Below are positions 52,401 to 60,596 of a stretch of DNA of 64,000 nt, piece after piece. Source of the DNA: an uncultured Lachnospiraceae bacterium (GTDB lineage: Bacteria > Bacillota > Clostridia > Lachnospirales > Lachnospiraceae); NCBI GenBank assembly GCA_902800325.1, contig CADCDW010000001.1, forward strand, positions 1 to 64,000. Direction: 5' to 3'. Position 1 is the stretch's first letter, and each line of letters opens with the position of its first letter. A model generated the notes under the pieces. It saw nothing but the letters and a program-made list of their open reading frames with translations, was not told the origin of the DNA and made no database searches. The position numbers were made by a program, and so were the translations under genes.

Positions 52401-55400
52401 GAGTTACAGCAACGGTAGTATCATCCACATATTCCCCACTGCCATCAAGTTTTTGTATCTTACAACCGAATAAGTCTTCTCGGAAGTTCTTCTCTTTAAT
52501 CTTAAATTCTATAACTGCATTCTTTCCAACCACATCATAGTCTGAAACCTCAGCTAAAGGAGTCGATTTATTTGTTGCAGAAACAAAGTTTACTTCTTTA
52601 TTATCAAATGAATATGTAAATTCAAAATTTGCAGGCTCATTTCCAGCTTTATCATAAGCTATAATAGTTGCTTCTTCATTAATCAACTGATCCTCCAAAA
52701 GCTTATTAAACTCATACACGTTATTATCAACCGGAGTATCACCGTCAAATAATTGAATTGTCTTATCTGTTCCATCTAACAACTTATACTGAAGCTCAAC
52801 CTTCAACAAATTTGCTTCAGTGACTTTGAATTTATATCTACCTGAATTTGTTGCTCCTTTTATTGATGTATTGTTATCAACAGCAAACTTATCTAAAATA
52901 AAGTCATCTATTACAGGGTCAGTTGTATCTACTATAATTGTTATAGTTTCTTCATGTACATTGCCTGCTAAATCTTGAATTTTAATATATAGTTTATACT
53001 GCTTTTCAGGTGATGAAGGAACATTAACCTTAACAGTATACTCTCCATCTTCAAAGCTATTGCCATAAGGTACTAATGTAGAATCTGTAACAATATTATT
53101 ATTATCATCAACTTCATAAATCTTAAAAGGATTGTTTGATTCTGATGTTACAAGTGTACCTTTACCATTAGTATCAATATAAGCCAACCCACTAAACCCA
53201 TCTTTTGCAGAGATGGTAAGTTCTAAATTTTCATTATTCAGATAATAAGTATTATCTTCTTTTGTTAACAATTCCGGTTTTTCGACTGTTATATCTACTG
53301 TAGGTTCATTTGTATCTTTTGCTATGTTAACTTCTTGCTTACTTATATTGCCAACGTTATCAATAGCATAGAGATATAAAGTGTTGCATTGCTCATCTAC
53401 TACACACGATGATTTTGATATATCATCACCCGAATTGATTACAGTACAATCTTCTGAATTTTGTATGTCAGAAATAATACTTTCCAATTTACCAACAGTC
53501 CCATCACCAGTTATATCAATATCTTTTGGGGATACAGCAAACATTTTCAAGCCTGACTTTTCATCATTTGCCTCAGCTATAATTTTCTTATTGCCATTAA
53601 CAAAATAATAATTTACACCTTCTATATTATCTGTTGGAACATCAGTATCTGGTGTAACAGTTATTTTAGGTGCATCGTTGTCTCTAATAAGCGTTATATT
53701 ACCTGATGCGATTTTTTCAGTATTACGCATTTGAATTCTTAATATACCGTTACCCAAATCGACTTTCGTACCACCATCAGAAATTGCAGAAAAATCGCCT
53801 TCGATTTTTTCGTTTGTTAAATCAGCTAATATCTTTGCTCTAAATTCCAAATAATTGCGTTTCAAAAGAGTTACCTTTGAAGCATCACTATCCTTGTAAT
53901 AAATATGACTTCCATCATTATAATCAGGATCCGCATATAGGACAGTCTTATCCGAAATAGTATAATCAGTTCCATAGATAACGGCTGCCTCAGTAACATT
54001 TAATTTTATATTTGCACTAATATTATTATCATTAACCACATCATTAGAATCAGATGCCTTAGTCAAATTAATAGACATACCAGCAAACTCGTCGATATCA
54101 TTATAATCAGGCTTTACAATCAACATTCCAGATGATAATTCCGTATCATTGATATACTGAGCATGTTCGTTATCTATTGTCGCTTGATACTTAAATCCAT
54201 CTGGAAGAGGATATCCTCCCTCTAAACTATATACCACTTCAAAATTCTTTGTTATTGATGGATAAACATTGTCAATAGTACCTCCATCATTTATTGTAGT
54301 ATCACCTATTTTTATTCCCACACTTGTAAGCTTTGGTTTTTCTACAGAAATTACTATTGTTTGATTGCTAGGTATTCCTGTTAATGTAAAATCAGCTTCT
54401 TCTTTCCAATCGGAGTTATTTGAAGATAATGATTTATTAACAGAAGAAACACCATTTACATTTAATACTTTATTTTGAGGAGCTACCACCTCAAAATTAT
54501 AAGTTTTATCTTTATCAAATATTGAATTGTTATTATACTCTATCTTATTACCATCACCTTCGGAATATTTTACTATAACGTCTTCAGGTCTAGTAATACT
54601 TAATTTATATTGTGTTGGAGTCAATGTGACATCAAATATTTTTGTTGTAACTGTAGCAGCACCTGTATAATTTAAACCATCCTTTGAAGCTGATACATTA
54701 ATGCCCACTCCTTTTTTTATTAAGTTTGTTAGCTCTACAGTATTAGTATTGGTACGCTCTACAGTAAATCCTTCCCCAGTTATCTTGATACCGGAATATG
54801 TATCTCCTAAATTAATAGTTATTCCATCATATGATTCTTCATCAGATGATGCAAATCCGACATTTATACTCTCCGAATTAATTGATAATGATTTGTTGTA
54901 GTTAATACCATCTTTAGATGATTTTAGATGTATATTTGTTCCTTTTTCTATAGCAGAAGAATCATTTTTTGTTATTGTACACTTTCCATCAGCGCCCGGT
55001 GTTGTTATCGAATACCCTTCTTCTACCACACTAACACCTGTATATTCTGCACTATCAAGCGTTATCACAACCTGAGAATATGTAACAGCAGCTACATTCA
55101 CACTACCAGATACATTTAAATCATCACCTGCAGCTTCTGCTCCTGGTGTTGTAATAGAAGTATTTCCGCTATACTCTACGCCATCAGTATCAGTTAATGT
55201 AACAATAACATTATATAACTTACCAGCAACAAGCGTCTTATCGCTTACAGTTATCTTATTATCAACAACCGTATAACTTTCTGTAAAATCACATTCATTA
55301 TTATCACTTAGATTAAAGCTAACCGAAAACGTCTTACCATTATAAGAGTCAGTGCCAAGGTCTAAAACAATATTAACCCCAGACACCGTCGGTTCTTCTG

Positions 55401-55485
55401 CCTCTGACATCTTATAGCTTATCGTCACAGAAGTAATTACCAAAATGACTGCCATAATAATCGCCAACAATTTCTTTTGTCTCAT
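49486..55485 (-). CDS. Giant Ig-like repeat surface protein, single C-terminal membrane helix
   Basis: 1999 residues. Signal peptide (about 1-28), then a long array of bacterial Ig-like domains recognisable by repeated joins such as DKTAPVIRVSYDNN, DKTNPEIRISYNNN and VDLTDPVIEI. It ends in a membrane helix (about 1967-1989) and the basic tail AKRRRDNQ. No LPxTG. At ~20 Ig-size domains it is long enough to cross the cell wall. It sits inside the secretion operon behind AAGGAGG, so it may be the wall-spanning component taking the place of EsaA/YueB; alternatively an adhesin carried by the locus. Confidence 0.85.
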   Translation of the reverse strand: MRQKKLLAIIMAVILVITSVTISYKMSEAEEPTVSGVNIVLDLGTDSYNGKTFSVSFNLSDNNECDFTESYTVVDNKITVSDKTLVAGKLYNVIVTLTDTDGVEYSGNTSITTPGAEAAGDDLNVSGSVNVAAVTYSQVVITLDSAEYTGVSVVEEGYSITTPGADGKCTITKNDSSAIEKGTNIHLKSSKDGINYNKSLSINSESINVGFASSDEESYDGITINLGDTYSGIKITGEGFTVERTNTNTVELTNLIKKGVGINVSASKDGLNYTGAATVTTKIFDVTLTPTQYKLSITRPEDVIVKYSEGDGNKIEYNNNSIFDKDKTYNFEVVAPQNKVLNVNGVSSVNKSLSSNNSDWKEEADFTLTGIPSNQTIVISVEKPKLTSVGIKIGDTTINDGGTIDNVYPSITKNFEVVYSLEGGYPLPDGFKYQATIDNEHAQYINDTELSSGMLIVKPDYNDIDEFAGMSINLTKASDSNDVVNDNNISANIKLNVTEAAVIYGTDYTISDKTVLYADPDYNDGSHIYYKDSDASKVTLLKRNYLEFRAKILADLTNEKIEGDFSAISDGGTKVDLGNGILRIQMRNTEKIASGNITLIRDNDAPKITVTPDTDVPTDNIEGVNYYFVNGNKKIIAEANDEKSGLKMFAVSPKDIDITGDGTVGKLESIISDIQNSEDCTVINSGDDISKSSCVVDEQCNTLYLYAIDNVGNISKQEVNIAKDTNEPTVDITVEKPELLTKEDNTYYLNNENLELTISAKDGFSGLAYIDTNGKGTLVTSESNNPFKIYEVDDNNNIVTDSTLVPYGNSFEDGEYTVKVNVPSSPEKQYKLYIKIQDLAGNVHEETITIIVDTTDPVIDDFILDKFAVDNNTSIKGATNSGRYKFKVTEANLLKVELQYKLLDGTDKTIQLFDGDTPVDNNVYEFNKLLEDQLINEEATIIAYDKAGNEPANFEFTYSFDNKEVNFVSATNKSTPLAEVSDYDVVGKNAVIEFKIKEKNFREDLFGCKIQKLDGSGEYVDDTTVAVTPQFTVDGSEITITCNIDFASDGRYKVIGYYNDIALHTRIGEEYSGEYKSNPKIMEYKKVLVSDNTTPVLKSTVTVDKTNKTMTVDYTLTETNPDFKKSEFTINAKNNLGDVDNAKINDSVVPINNIENILKDEGTWKKNNDGTYSTKIVFETEGEYSINITPKDYAAHTGSVNSVKEIFDITAPKTESLTVTTPYNTSNTDFSQFATGEKEKEAELTIKVSDLVSKDTVSVDYEMISQESSTPSTNNKKLTLNRTDKDVFEGSVKIDPNFKGVLKFKYTDTNGNSTTEEIKYNNGIVVENAEQHALTSDVTITDLNTSDARKGIYNEDVRFNLATLATYSGINNVECTINGVAQNLNGAFDSGNITTSWNQDLSINSDTFEGNDIEVVFTMTDNAQFKKTTTATYAIDKTAPVIRVSYDNNSPLNERYYNATRTATISVDELNFENSDVDITATRNGSSMSIPANFSTDGVQRTNAAGKKYYTYVMSIPFAEDGDYTFTITVTDMAGNVTSYGQTDEFTIDKTNPEIRISYNNNNALNGNYYGEARVATITVNEHNFDPASVKVNLTAQGAGVPAVSGFSNNGDVHTATVSFSEDADYTISANCVDLAGNESNSIAEEAFTVDLTDPVIEITGINSNESYKGSVNPVVTVTDTNYDLDGVEITIVGGKHGLKEVGSDIANIENGQTFTYSDLRHIQDNDDSYTIKAVATDKAGHSSEEIMTYRVNRYGSIYTLNDELLKAVENYYATSSDKYAIIEENVDEVEKYTITYTVDNDIVNLEEGSDFTVKADKNKDDWNENVYTLSADSFEKEGVYNISISSEDSVGNVSDNKSKGLDVEFCIDNTKPVCIISGVAEGQEIKKDASADIVIEAYDNIKFADMKVEVNGEVLATEKDMEDGKVSFKLKPNSGAQVLKVTCHDAAGNEELQVVNFTFDVGVLKTHKTFVIVIAVILALLAAGFIFFIIAKRRRDNQ

Positions 55486-55555
55486 AAATAAACCTCCTTA
55501 ATCATCTTTACTTTTTGAGCTTTTCTAAATCCTTTTAATGTTTATTTATTACTTT

Positions 55556-56095
55556 TTATATAACCTCGTCCGTATGCACATACATAATTTGATTTATTAT
55601 ATTAAATTGCATATTTGCAATTGGACTAACAACATAATTATTATTGTGTTGATTCTCATTTAAGACCGTCGTCTGCGACTCAGATGAGAAATCCAACTGA
55701 GTTGTATCCGCTTCTGATTGGTCGTACAAAACCGCAGTTGCCGCTTCGGAAGAGTATCCAAGAGGCGTTGTATCATAGCTATCACTATAAGCCGATTGTG
55801 AAGGCGGCGGTGACATACCGAGTTTTTCTGCAGGACTTTGATTTTTCTTCAGACTTCCTGAATTGGTAAAAACCTTATCCTTCATCTTAACATTATATTT
55901 TTGCTGCAACTGACTCGTAAATGAATTGTTTTCTTCCATCTCCTTTATAGCCTTCTTCTCAGAAAAACCTAACATTCTTCCTATTATGTGTCTAATATCA
56001 AATAGGAAAAAAAGAACAATGGAAATAACTAACATAATTATTGCAGCCGTCATGCATACTATGTAAATCGTATGAAGAGTTTCAATATTGTTCAT
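55556..56095 (-). CDS. Membrane protein with four TTxL repeats (predicted FHA ligand)
   Basis: 179 residues. One membrane helix (about 10-33), a basic/helical stretch, then a disordered tail with T109TPL, T120AVL, T131TQL and T142TVL at an exact 11-residue period, each with acidic or Ser/Tyr neighbours (SYDTTPLGYSSE, ADTTQLDFSSE). Such pThr-x-x-L/I/V sites are classic FHA ligands, and the locus encodes two FHA proteins and two kinases. Likely a scaffold that recruits EssC or the protease when phosphorylated. Its ATG directly follows the kinase 2 stop. Confidence 0.75.
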   Translation of the reverse strand: MNNIETLHTIYIVCMTAAIIMLVISIVLFFLFDIRHIIGRMLGFSEKKAIKEMEENNSFTSQLQQKYNVKMKDKVFTNSGSLKKNQSPAEKLGMSPPPSQSAYSDSYDTTPLGYSSEAATAVLYDQSEADTTQLDFSSESQTTVLNENQHNNNYVVSPIANMQFNIINQIMYVHTDEVI

Positions 56096-57826
56096 CTACT
56101 CACCCTCCCCCGATTCATTATCATTAGGTGCTATGATCGATGTGCTTCCATAAGCCGCATTATATGCATTCCATGCATTAGGAATATTACTCATAATATA
56201 GTCATAAAGCACTTCATTTGACGCATCTCTAGTCACATTACTCATATGAGATTCTATCTCATTTAGCATATTTTCTATCTCTGCCCCATCTACACCTGCC
56301 TGCCTAAAATCTGATGCATGCCCATGTATATTAGTTACAAAATCTTTATATACATATAATTGCGTTTTAGGATTGAGAACCTCACTATTCTTTAGATCAA
56401 CCAAGTCATACCAAAAATCCGAATAAGATGCAGCCGCATCACCCATATCATCTAATTGTGCTCCTAACTTTGTGTAATATCCGCCAATCTTCGCATATAT
56501 CTGAGCATTGTTATATTCTGCAGCATTTGTCTTACCATTGCTTTGTTTGACTTCTTTGACCTGCGAAAACCAATTTGTGGCCTGTTGAATCATGCTTGTA
56601 TATTCAATTTTTCCATTACCTAAAGCCTTGCCATAATCATACCAATATGCCGCGCCTAATTTATAAGCAAACTCAGCATATCCAACTTCATCCGCCTTCA
56701 TCCTATCATCATTTTCATTTACAAGTCTGATAAGATTTATAGCCTCACTTTCTTCAAACAGCCCATCTTCCCTATAATATTCAAGCAACTTTGAAAAACC
56801 ATCAGCTCTGCTTGGATCCAACTCCACTGCTTTTTTGATGTAATCCTCATAAGATTGTTGATTAACCGACTGTTCTGCCTTAGTAAGGTAATTATCATAT
56901 GTAGTATTGATAATTTTATTTTCTCTGGCATGTGCGTATATTGATGTTCCTCCCAACACTATCGCCATAATAGTTGTAGCTACAAAAGTTCCAAATTTTG
57001 CTTTTTGTTTTCTTTTATACTCTATATCTAACTCATTATAGTGTTCCAAAGCATACATTAACTCAGCGCAGCTTTGGTATCTGTCATTTGGATTATCTCT
57101 GGTGCATTTTAGTATTATTTCTTCAAGTCCCGATGACAAATCAGGATTCCACTGTCTTATAGGATACTTCTCATACGGAGGTTTAGCAGGATTATGTCCA
57201 GTTAAAAGATGATACATTGTAGCACCGAGACAATATATATCCGTTCTTGCATCTGTCTGTCCCTGTCCTCCAAACTGCTCAGGAGCCGCATAACCTCTTG
57301 TCCCCAAACAAACAGTATCCTCCACACTTTCATTTTTAAATTCCCTGGCTGTACCAAAATCTATTAATGTAACGTTTCCATCCGGTTTAAGCATTACATT
57401 TGACGGTTTCATATCTCTATATATAATTGGTGGAATTCTCGTATGCAGATAACTCAATACATCACATAGTTGCTTAGCCCACTCAACTACATACTCCTGC
57501 GGTTGAGCCCCCAATTCATTGATAGCATCGCTCAAAGGTTTTCCCTCTATATAATCCATAACTATCAAAAAAGAATCCGCATTATCGATAACATCGATTA
57601 TACTTGGGAGATTTGGATGTTTAAGCTTCTTGAGCATATCAATTTCGGCAACAAGTCCCTGCTTTACCACTTCAAAATCCTGTTTACCATCTTTTCTGAC
57701 TTCTTTAACAGCCCACTGTTTATTTGCTTTTTCATTCATTGCAAGGTAGACTACACTCATTCCACCTTGACCTACTTTATTCAGTATTTTATATTTTCCA
57801 TCTACGACGGAACCTATTTCCAACAT
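56096..57826 (-). CDS. Transmembrane Ser/Thr kinase (kinase 2)
   Basis: 576 residues. Kinase domain about 8-268 with GQGGMSVVYLA, WAVKEV, IIYRDMKPSNVML, LIDFGTAREF and RGYAAPEQFGG: every catalytic residue is present. Membrane helix about 277-299, then a ~275-residue external helical TPR-like region ending in an acidic tail. No PASTA. It starts 12 nt after the PP2C gene, the common kinase-phosphatase pairing of the PrkC/PrpC type. Candidate kinase for the TTxL motifs in its downstream neighbour. Confidence 0.92.
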   Translation of the reverse strand: MLEIGSVVDGKYKILNKVGQGGMSVVYLAMNEKANKQWAVKEVRKDGKQDFEVVKQGLVAEIDMLKKLKHPNLPSIIDVIDNADSFLIVMDYIEGKPLSDAINELGAQPQEYVVEWAKQLCDVLSYLHTRIPPIIYRDMKPSNVMLKPDGNVTLIDFGTAREFKNESVEDTVCLGTRGYAAPEQFGGQGQTDARTDIYCLGATMYHLLTGHNPAKPPYEKYPIRQWNPDLSSGLEEIILKCTRDNPNDRYQSCAELMYALEHYNELDIEYKRKQKAKFGTFVATTIMAIVLGGTSIYAHARENKIINTTYDNYLTKAEQSVNQQSYEDYIKKAVELDPSRADGFSKLLEYYREDGLFEESEAINLIRLVNENDDRMKADEVGYAEFAYKLGAAYWYDYGKALGNGKIEYTSMIQQATNWFSQVKEVKQSNGKTNAAEYNNAQIYAKIGGYYTKLGAQLDDMGDAAASYSDFWYDLVDLKNSEVLNPKTQLYVYKDFVTNIHGHASDFRQAGVDGAEIENMLNEIESHMSNVTRDASNEVLYDYIMSNIPNAWNAYNAAYGSTSIIAPNDNESGEGE

Positions 57827-57838
57827 TTATTTTTCTCC

Positions 57839-58606
57839 TTAATTCACTTTTATCAAAGCAACGGATATGTTATCATTTTCTAATCTGTATTTATTCAAGT
57901 CCGTAAGATATTTTGTATTTTCCATCATATTGTTTTGTGTGAGTAAAACTTGTGGATTTAAATACTGGTATATCTCTTCAGGAGTTATAATATGTCTGAA
58001 TCCATCCGAACATAGCATAAAAACATCTCCATAATTCACCTCACCTGAGAAGAAATCAGGTTCTATATAATCAGAGGCTCCTACGCATTGTAATAGCACA
58101 TTTCTGCGTGGATCCCTCATCGCTTCTTCCATCGTCATATGACCAAGCTCCATTTCTCTTTGAATGACTGTTTGGTCTTTTGTAATTTGATTCAGAGTGT
58201 TATTAATCTGATAAACTCTGGAATCTCCAACATTTACTACGTAATATCTATTATTTATAACTAAAACAGCCGCAGCCGTTGTACCTAAACTTATTCCTCT
58301 ACTTTCACCATACTTGGCAATCATTTTAGCTTGTGTTAATATTAAATTTTTCCAAATATTATATAATTCTCTCTCAGTAAAACCCCTCTTAAGCAAATCC
58401 GGAAAATCATTCTGAAACCAATTTGCTAAAGCTTTTATTAATGTGGCAGATGCGAGCTCGCCTTTTGCGAGCCCGCCCATACCATCACATACTGCACCGA
58501 AAGCAACCTCTCCTATGCTTGTCTGTGCAACTTGGAGCAAAACTGAGTCTTGATTTGTCTTTTTTTTAATGCCTACATCTGTGTGTGCGAAAATCAAATA
58601 ACTCAT
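57839..58606 (-). CDS. PP2C-type Ser/Thr phosphatase
   Basis: 255 residues of the PPM fold: NQDSVLL, AVCDGMGGLAKGELAS, VNVGDSRVYQI, LCSDGFRHIIT and the terminal NDNISVALIKV supply the metal-binding Asp set. Cytosolic. Located between the FHA protease gene and kinase 2 (gaps of 18 and 12 nt), it should reverse kinase 1/2 phosphorylation of the FHA ligands. Confidence 0.93.
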   Translation of the reverse strand: MSYLIFAHTDVGIKKKTNQDSVLLQVAQTSIGEVAFGAVCDGMGGLAKGELASATLIKALANWFQNDFPDLLKRGFTERELYNIWKNLILTQAKMIAKYGESRGISLGTTAAAVLVINNRYYVVNVGDSRVYQINNTLNQITKDQTVIQREMELGHMTMEEAMRDPRRNVLLQCVGASDYIEPDFFSGEVNYGDVFMLCSDGFRHIITPEEIYQYLNPQVLLTQNNMMENTKYLTDLNKYRLENDNISVALIKVN

Positions 58607-58624
58607 ATATCTATTACCCCTATA

Positions 58625-60361
58625 TTATCCAACATTAAAGATGAATTCTTCCTCAGCAAATTTGATTCTGTCTCCATCCGATAATGCAACCTCTTGCTTA
58701 GCAGCTATCATCTGTCCGTTAACAAATGTATAGTTTGTAGAATTATTATCTATAACAAAATATTGCCCATTCTTATAAACTATATCAGCATGTATACGGC
58801 TTACTGCATTATTGTTCGTTACACAATAATCAACCTTATTTCTCTCTTTACCTACTCTGAAAAGTTGTTTGGTTATATCCACCTTCTCATTAGTTTTAAC
58901 TCTTGTAAGAGAAGCTCTAACATGATTGTTGCCATTTAATACTGTAGTTTCTCCCTGACCATAGCCAAGCACACTTGTTTCACCTGCTCCTTCACCCTGG
59001 AAAACCGGAGCTGTCGGTTGTTGTATAGCAGCTGTAGGAACGATAGGCGGTGTTGGCGGTGTTGGTGGTATTGGTGACTGTATAAGCTGCGGCGAAACCG
59101 GTACCTGCGGTGTAGCAGGAGGCGCCATCGGTCTTGGTGCACCGCCATAAGGACCTGCATTTTTTTTCTTCTTACCCGATGATATAGCTATTATCACTAT
59201 TACTATCACTATTACCAAAATAACAGCTATTATTATGATAATAATTAATGTTGTATTATTACCTGATTTTTCCAAATCATCTATTGCATTATTCAGCGAA
59301 GAAACAGCAGCATCTACATCACTTTGAGTCGAATCACTATTGTTAAGAACTTCGGTAGCTGAACTTATAGCATCTTGAAGAGCTTTATAACTTTCTTCAG
59401 TAAACTCGTCCTTTGTGTATCCTTTAGCATCTGCAATTGCTTCAGAAAGAGCGTTTTTGTTTACAGAATTTATTGGTTCAGTTGTAGGTTCAACAGGGTC
59501 ATCTCCAGATTCTGTCATTGGCTCAGTTGTCACTTCTGTTGTCGCTTCGGTTGTATTAGGATCAGGTATAGGTGTTGCAGTCTTATACTTAATTCCCAAA
59601 GCATCAAGAACTTCTGTTACTTCCTTTATACACAATGAGTAATAATATGTTCCACCACCCACATCATAAAGGAAAGTATTAACACCGATTACTGCACCCG
59701 TAGAGTCAAGCAAAGGTCCTCCGGAATTGCCTTCTGTAACAACAGCCGAATGCTGAACATAAGGCACGCCACCGATTTTATTTTCTTTCATTGAAACAGA
59801 GCCCTTGGTAACTGTCACATCATCCTCAGTGTAATACGTAAAATCCTGTACATCCTGAACTGCTGACGGATAACCCATGGCATAAACGTCTTCAGTAAGT
59901 CCCGGTCCTTCAGGATCGAGTGCTAATGCATTTCTCTGATATATTGGCTCGTCTAACTTAAGGATTGCAAAGTCATCATCCTCACTGGTTTTCACTATAG
60001 TACAGTTTTGGGTTATATCTCTTGTAACTACTACTTCAATTTTAATGTTTAACCTCTCTACACCATAGTATGCAGCAGCCTCAGCCTCTTCTTCCGGCGT
60101 TAAACTTACCACGTGATTACATGTGATAACATATTGCGCACCATCTTCTGTATCACTTATAAGGAAGCCGCTTCCCTGCCCAAGCCAAAATTTTTGATTG
60201 GTATTTGCATCAAGATGATACATATTGATCTGCAATACGCCACTTCTGTCCAAATTATCACCTGACTCAGCTGACACAGACAAAGGTTTTACTATCATTA
60301 GTAAAATAGCAAAACTCAGCAAAACAACTAAAAACTTACTTTTTTGTTTAATTAATCTCAT
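58625..60361 (-). CDS. Membrane-anchored trypsin-like protease with cytosolic FHA domain
   Basis: 578 residues. Signal peptide (about 1-31), S1/HtrA-like protease (about 40-260; catalytic H83 in TCNHVV, D130 in DDDFAIL, S213 in GNSGGP), Thr/Glu-rich spacer (262-298), FIVAR-like helical module (300-365), membrane helix (370-395), Pro-rich cytosolic linker, two 10-residue repeats with T462SVL and T472TVL, and an FHA domain (485-578; FRVGKERNKVDYCV, SRIHADI). First gene of the locus. An external protease joined to a phospho-reader is reminiscent, in role only, of the mycosin proteases of actinobacterial type VII systems. Confidence 0.9.
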   Translation of the reverse strand: MRLIKQKSKFLVVLLSFAILLMIVKPLSVSAESGDNLDRSGVLQINMYHLDANTNQKFWLGQGSGFLISDTEDGAQYVITCNHVVSLTPEEEAEAAAYYGVERLNIKIEVVVTRDITQNCTIVKTSEDDDFAILKLDEPIYQRNALALDPEGPGLTEDVYAMGYPSAVQDVQDFTYYTEDDVTVTKGSVSMKENKIGGVPYVQHSAVVTEGNSGGPLLDSTGAVIGVNTFLYDVGGGTYYYSLCIKEVTEVLDALGIKYKTATPIPDPNTTEATTEVTTEPMTESGDDPVEPTTEPINSVNKNALSEAIADAKGYTKDEFTEESYKALQDAISSATEVLNNSDSTQSDVDAAVSSLNNAIDDLEKSGNNTTLIIIIIIAVILVIVIVIVIIAISSGKKKKNAGPYGGAPRPMAPPATPQVPVSPQLIQSPIPPTPPTPPIVPTAAIQQPTAPVFQGEGAGETSVLGYGQGETTVLNGNNHVRASLTRVKTNEKVDITKQLFRVGKERNKVDYCVTNNNAVSRIHADIVYKNGQYFVIDNNSTNYTFVNGQMIAAKQEVALSDGDRIKFAEEEFIFNVG

Positions 60362-60389
60362 GTTTTCCTCTCCTTTTTTTGCATTTATG

Positions 60390-60424
60390 TACTATAGTAT
60401 ATCATTTTTGTCGAATTTTGACAA
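60390..60424 (-). promoter_or_regulatory. Predicted promoter and operator of the secretion locus
   Basis: On the minus strand TTGTCA (60419-60424) and TATACT (60396-60401) are spaced 17 bp, 35 bp before the protease start. The palindrome TACTATAGTA (60390-60399) overlaps the -10, as expected for a repressor site. Confidence 0.7.
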
Positions 60425-60504
60425 TAGTATGTTTTTTTCATAGTTTTTCTTATTTTTTTCTCGCCTATAGTATTTATTTTGAAAAATTAATAGCTTAAAG
60501 CCAA

Positions 60505-60532
60505 TTGATATAGTAAGCAAATACTATAGTAT
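60505..60532 (+). promoter_or_regulatory. Predicted xre promoter and operator
   Basis: TTGATA (60505-60510) and TAGTAT (60527-60532), 16-bp spacer, on the plus strand. The 12-bp palindrome ATACTATAGTAT (60521-60532) overlaps the -10, matching the site at the divergent promoter. Confidence 0.6.
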
Positions 60533-60596
60533 TTAATTCAAGAATAATACATACTAATTTATTTATTTTGCCATATTAATAAAAGGAGGTATGACT

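Larger units (their letters stand above)
60362..60596. other. Divergent regulatory region of the secretion locus and xre
   Basis: Non-coding, very AT-rich. Carries two divergent promoters (listed separately) and five TATAGTAT-type sites: palindrome TACTATAGTA at 60390-60399, half-sites near 60424-60430, 60465-60474 and 60508-60515, and palindrome ATACTATAGTAT at 60521-60532. Confidence 0.7.

Noticed and set aside
59375..59642. Plus-strand frames opposite the protease spacer
   Set aside because: Antisense of the Thr/Glu-rich low-complexity linker; no ribosome site.
60362..60596. Possible short CRISPR-like array because TATAGTAT recurs five times
   Set aside because: Repeat units are only 8-12 bp, irregularly spaced and palindromic; no cas genes. 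Better read as operator sites.
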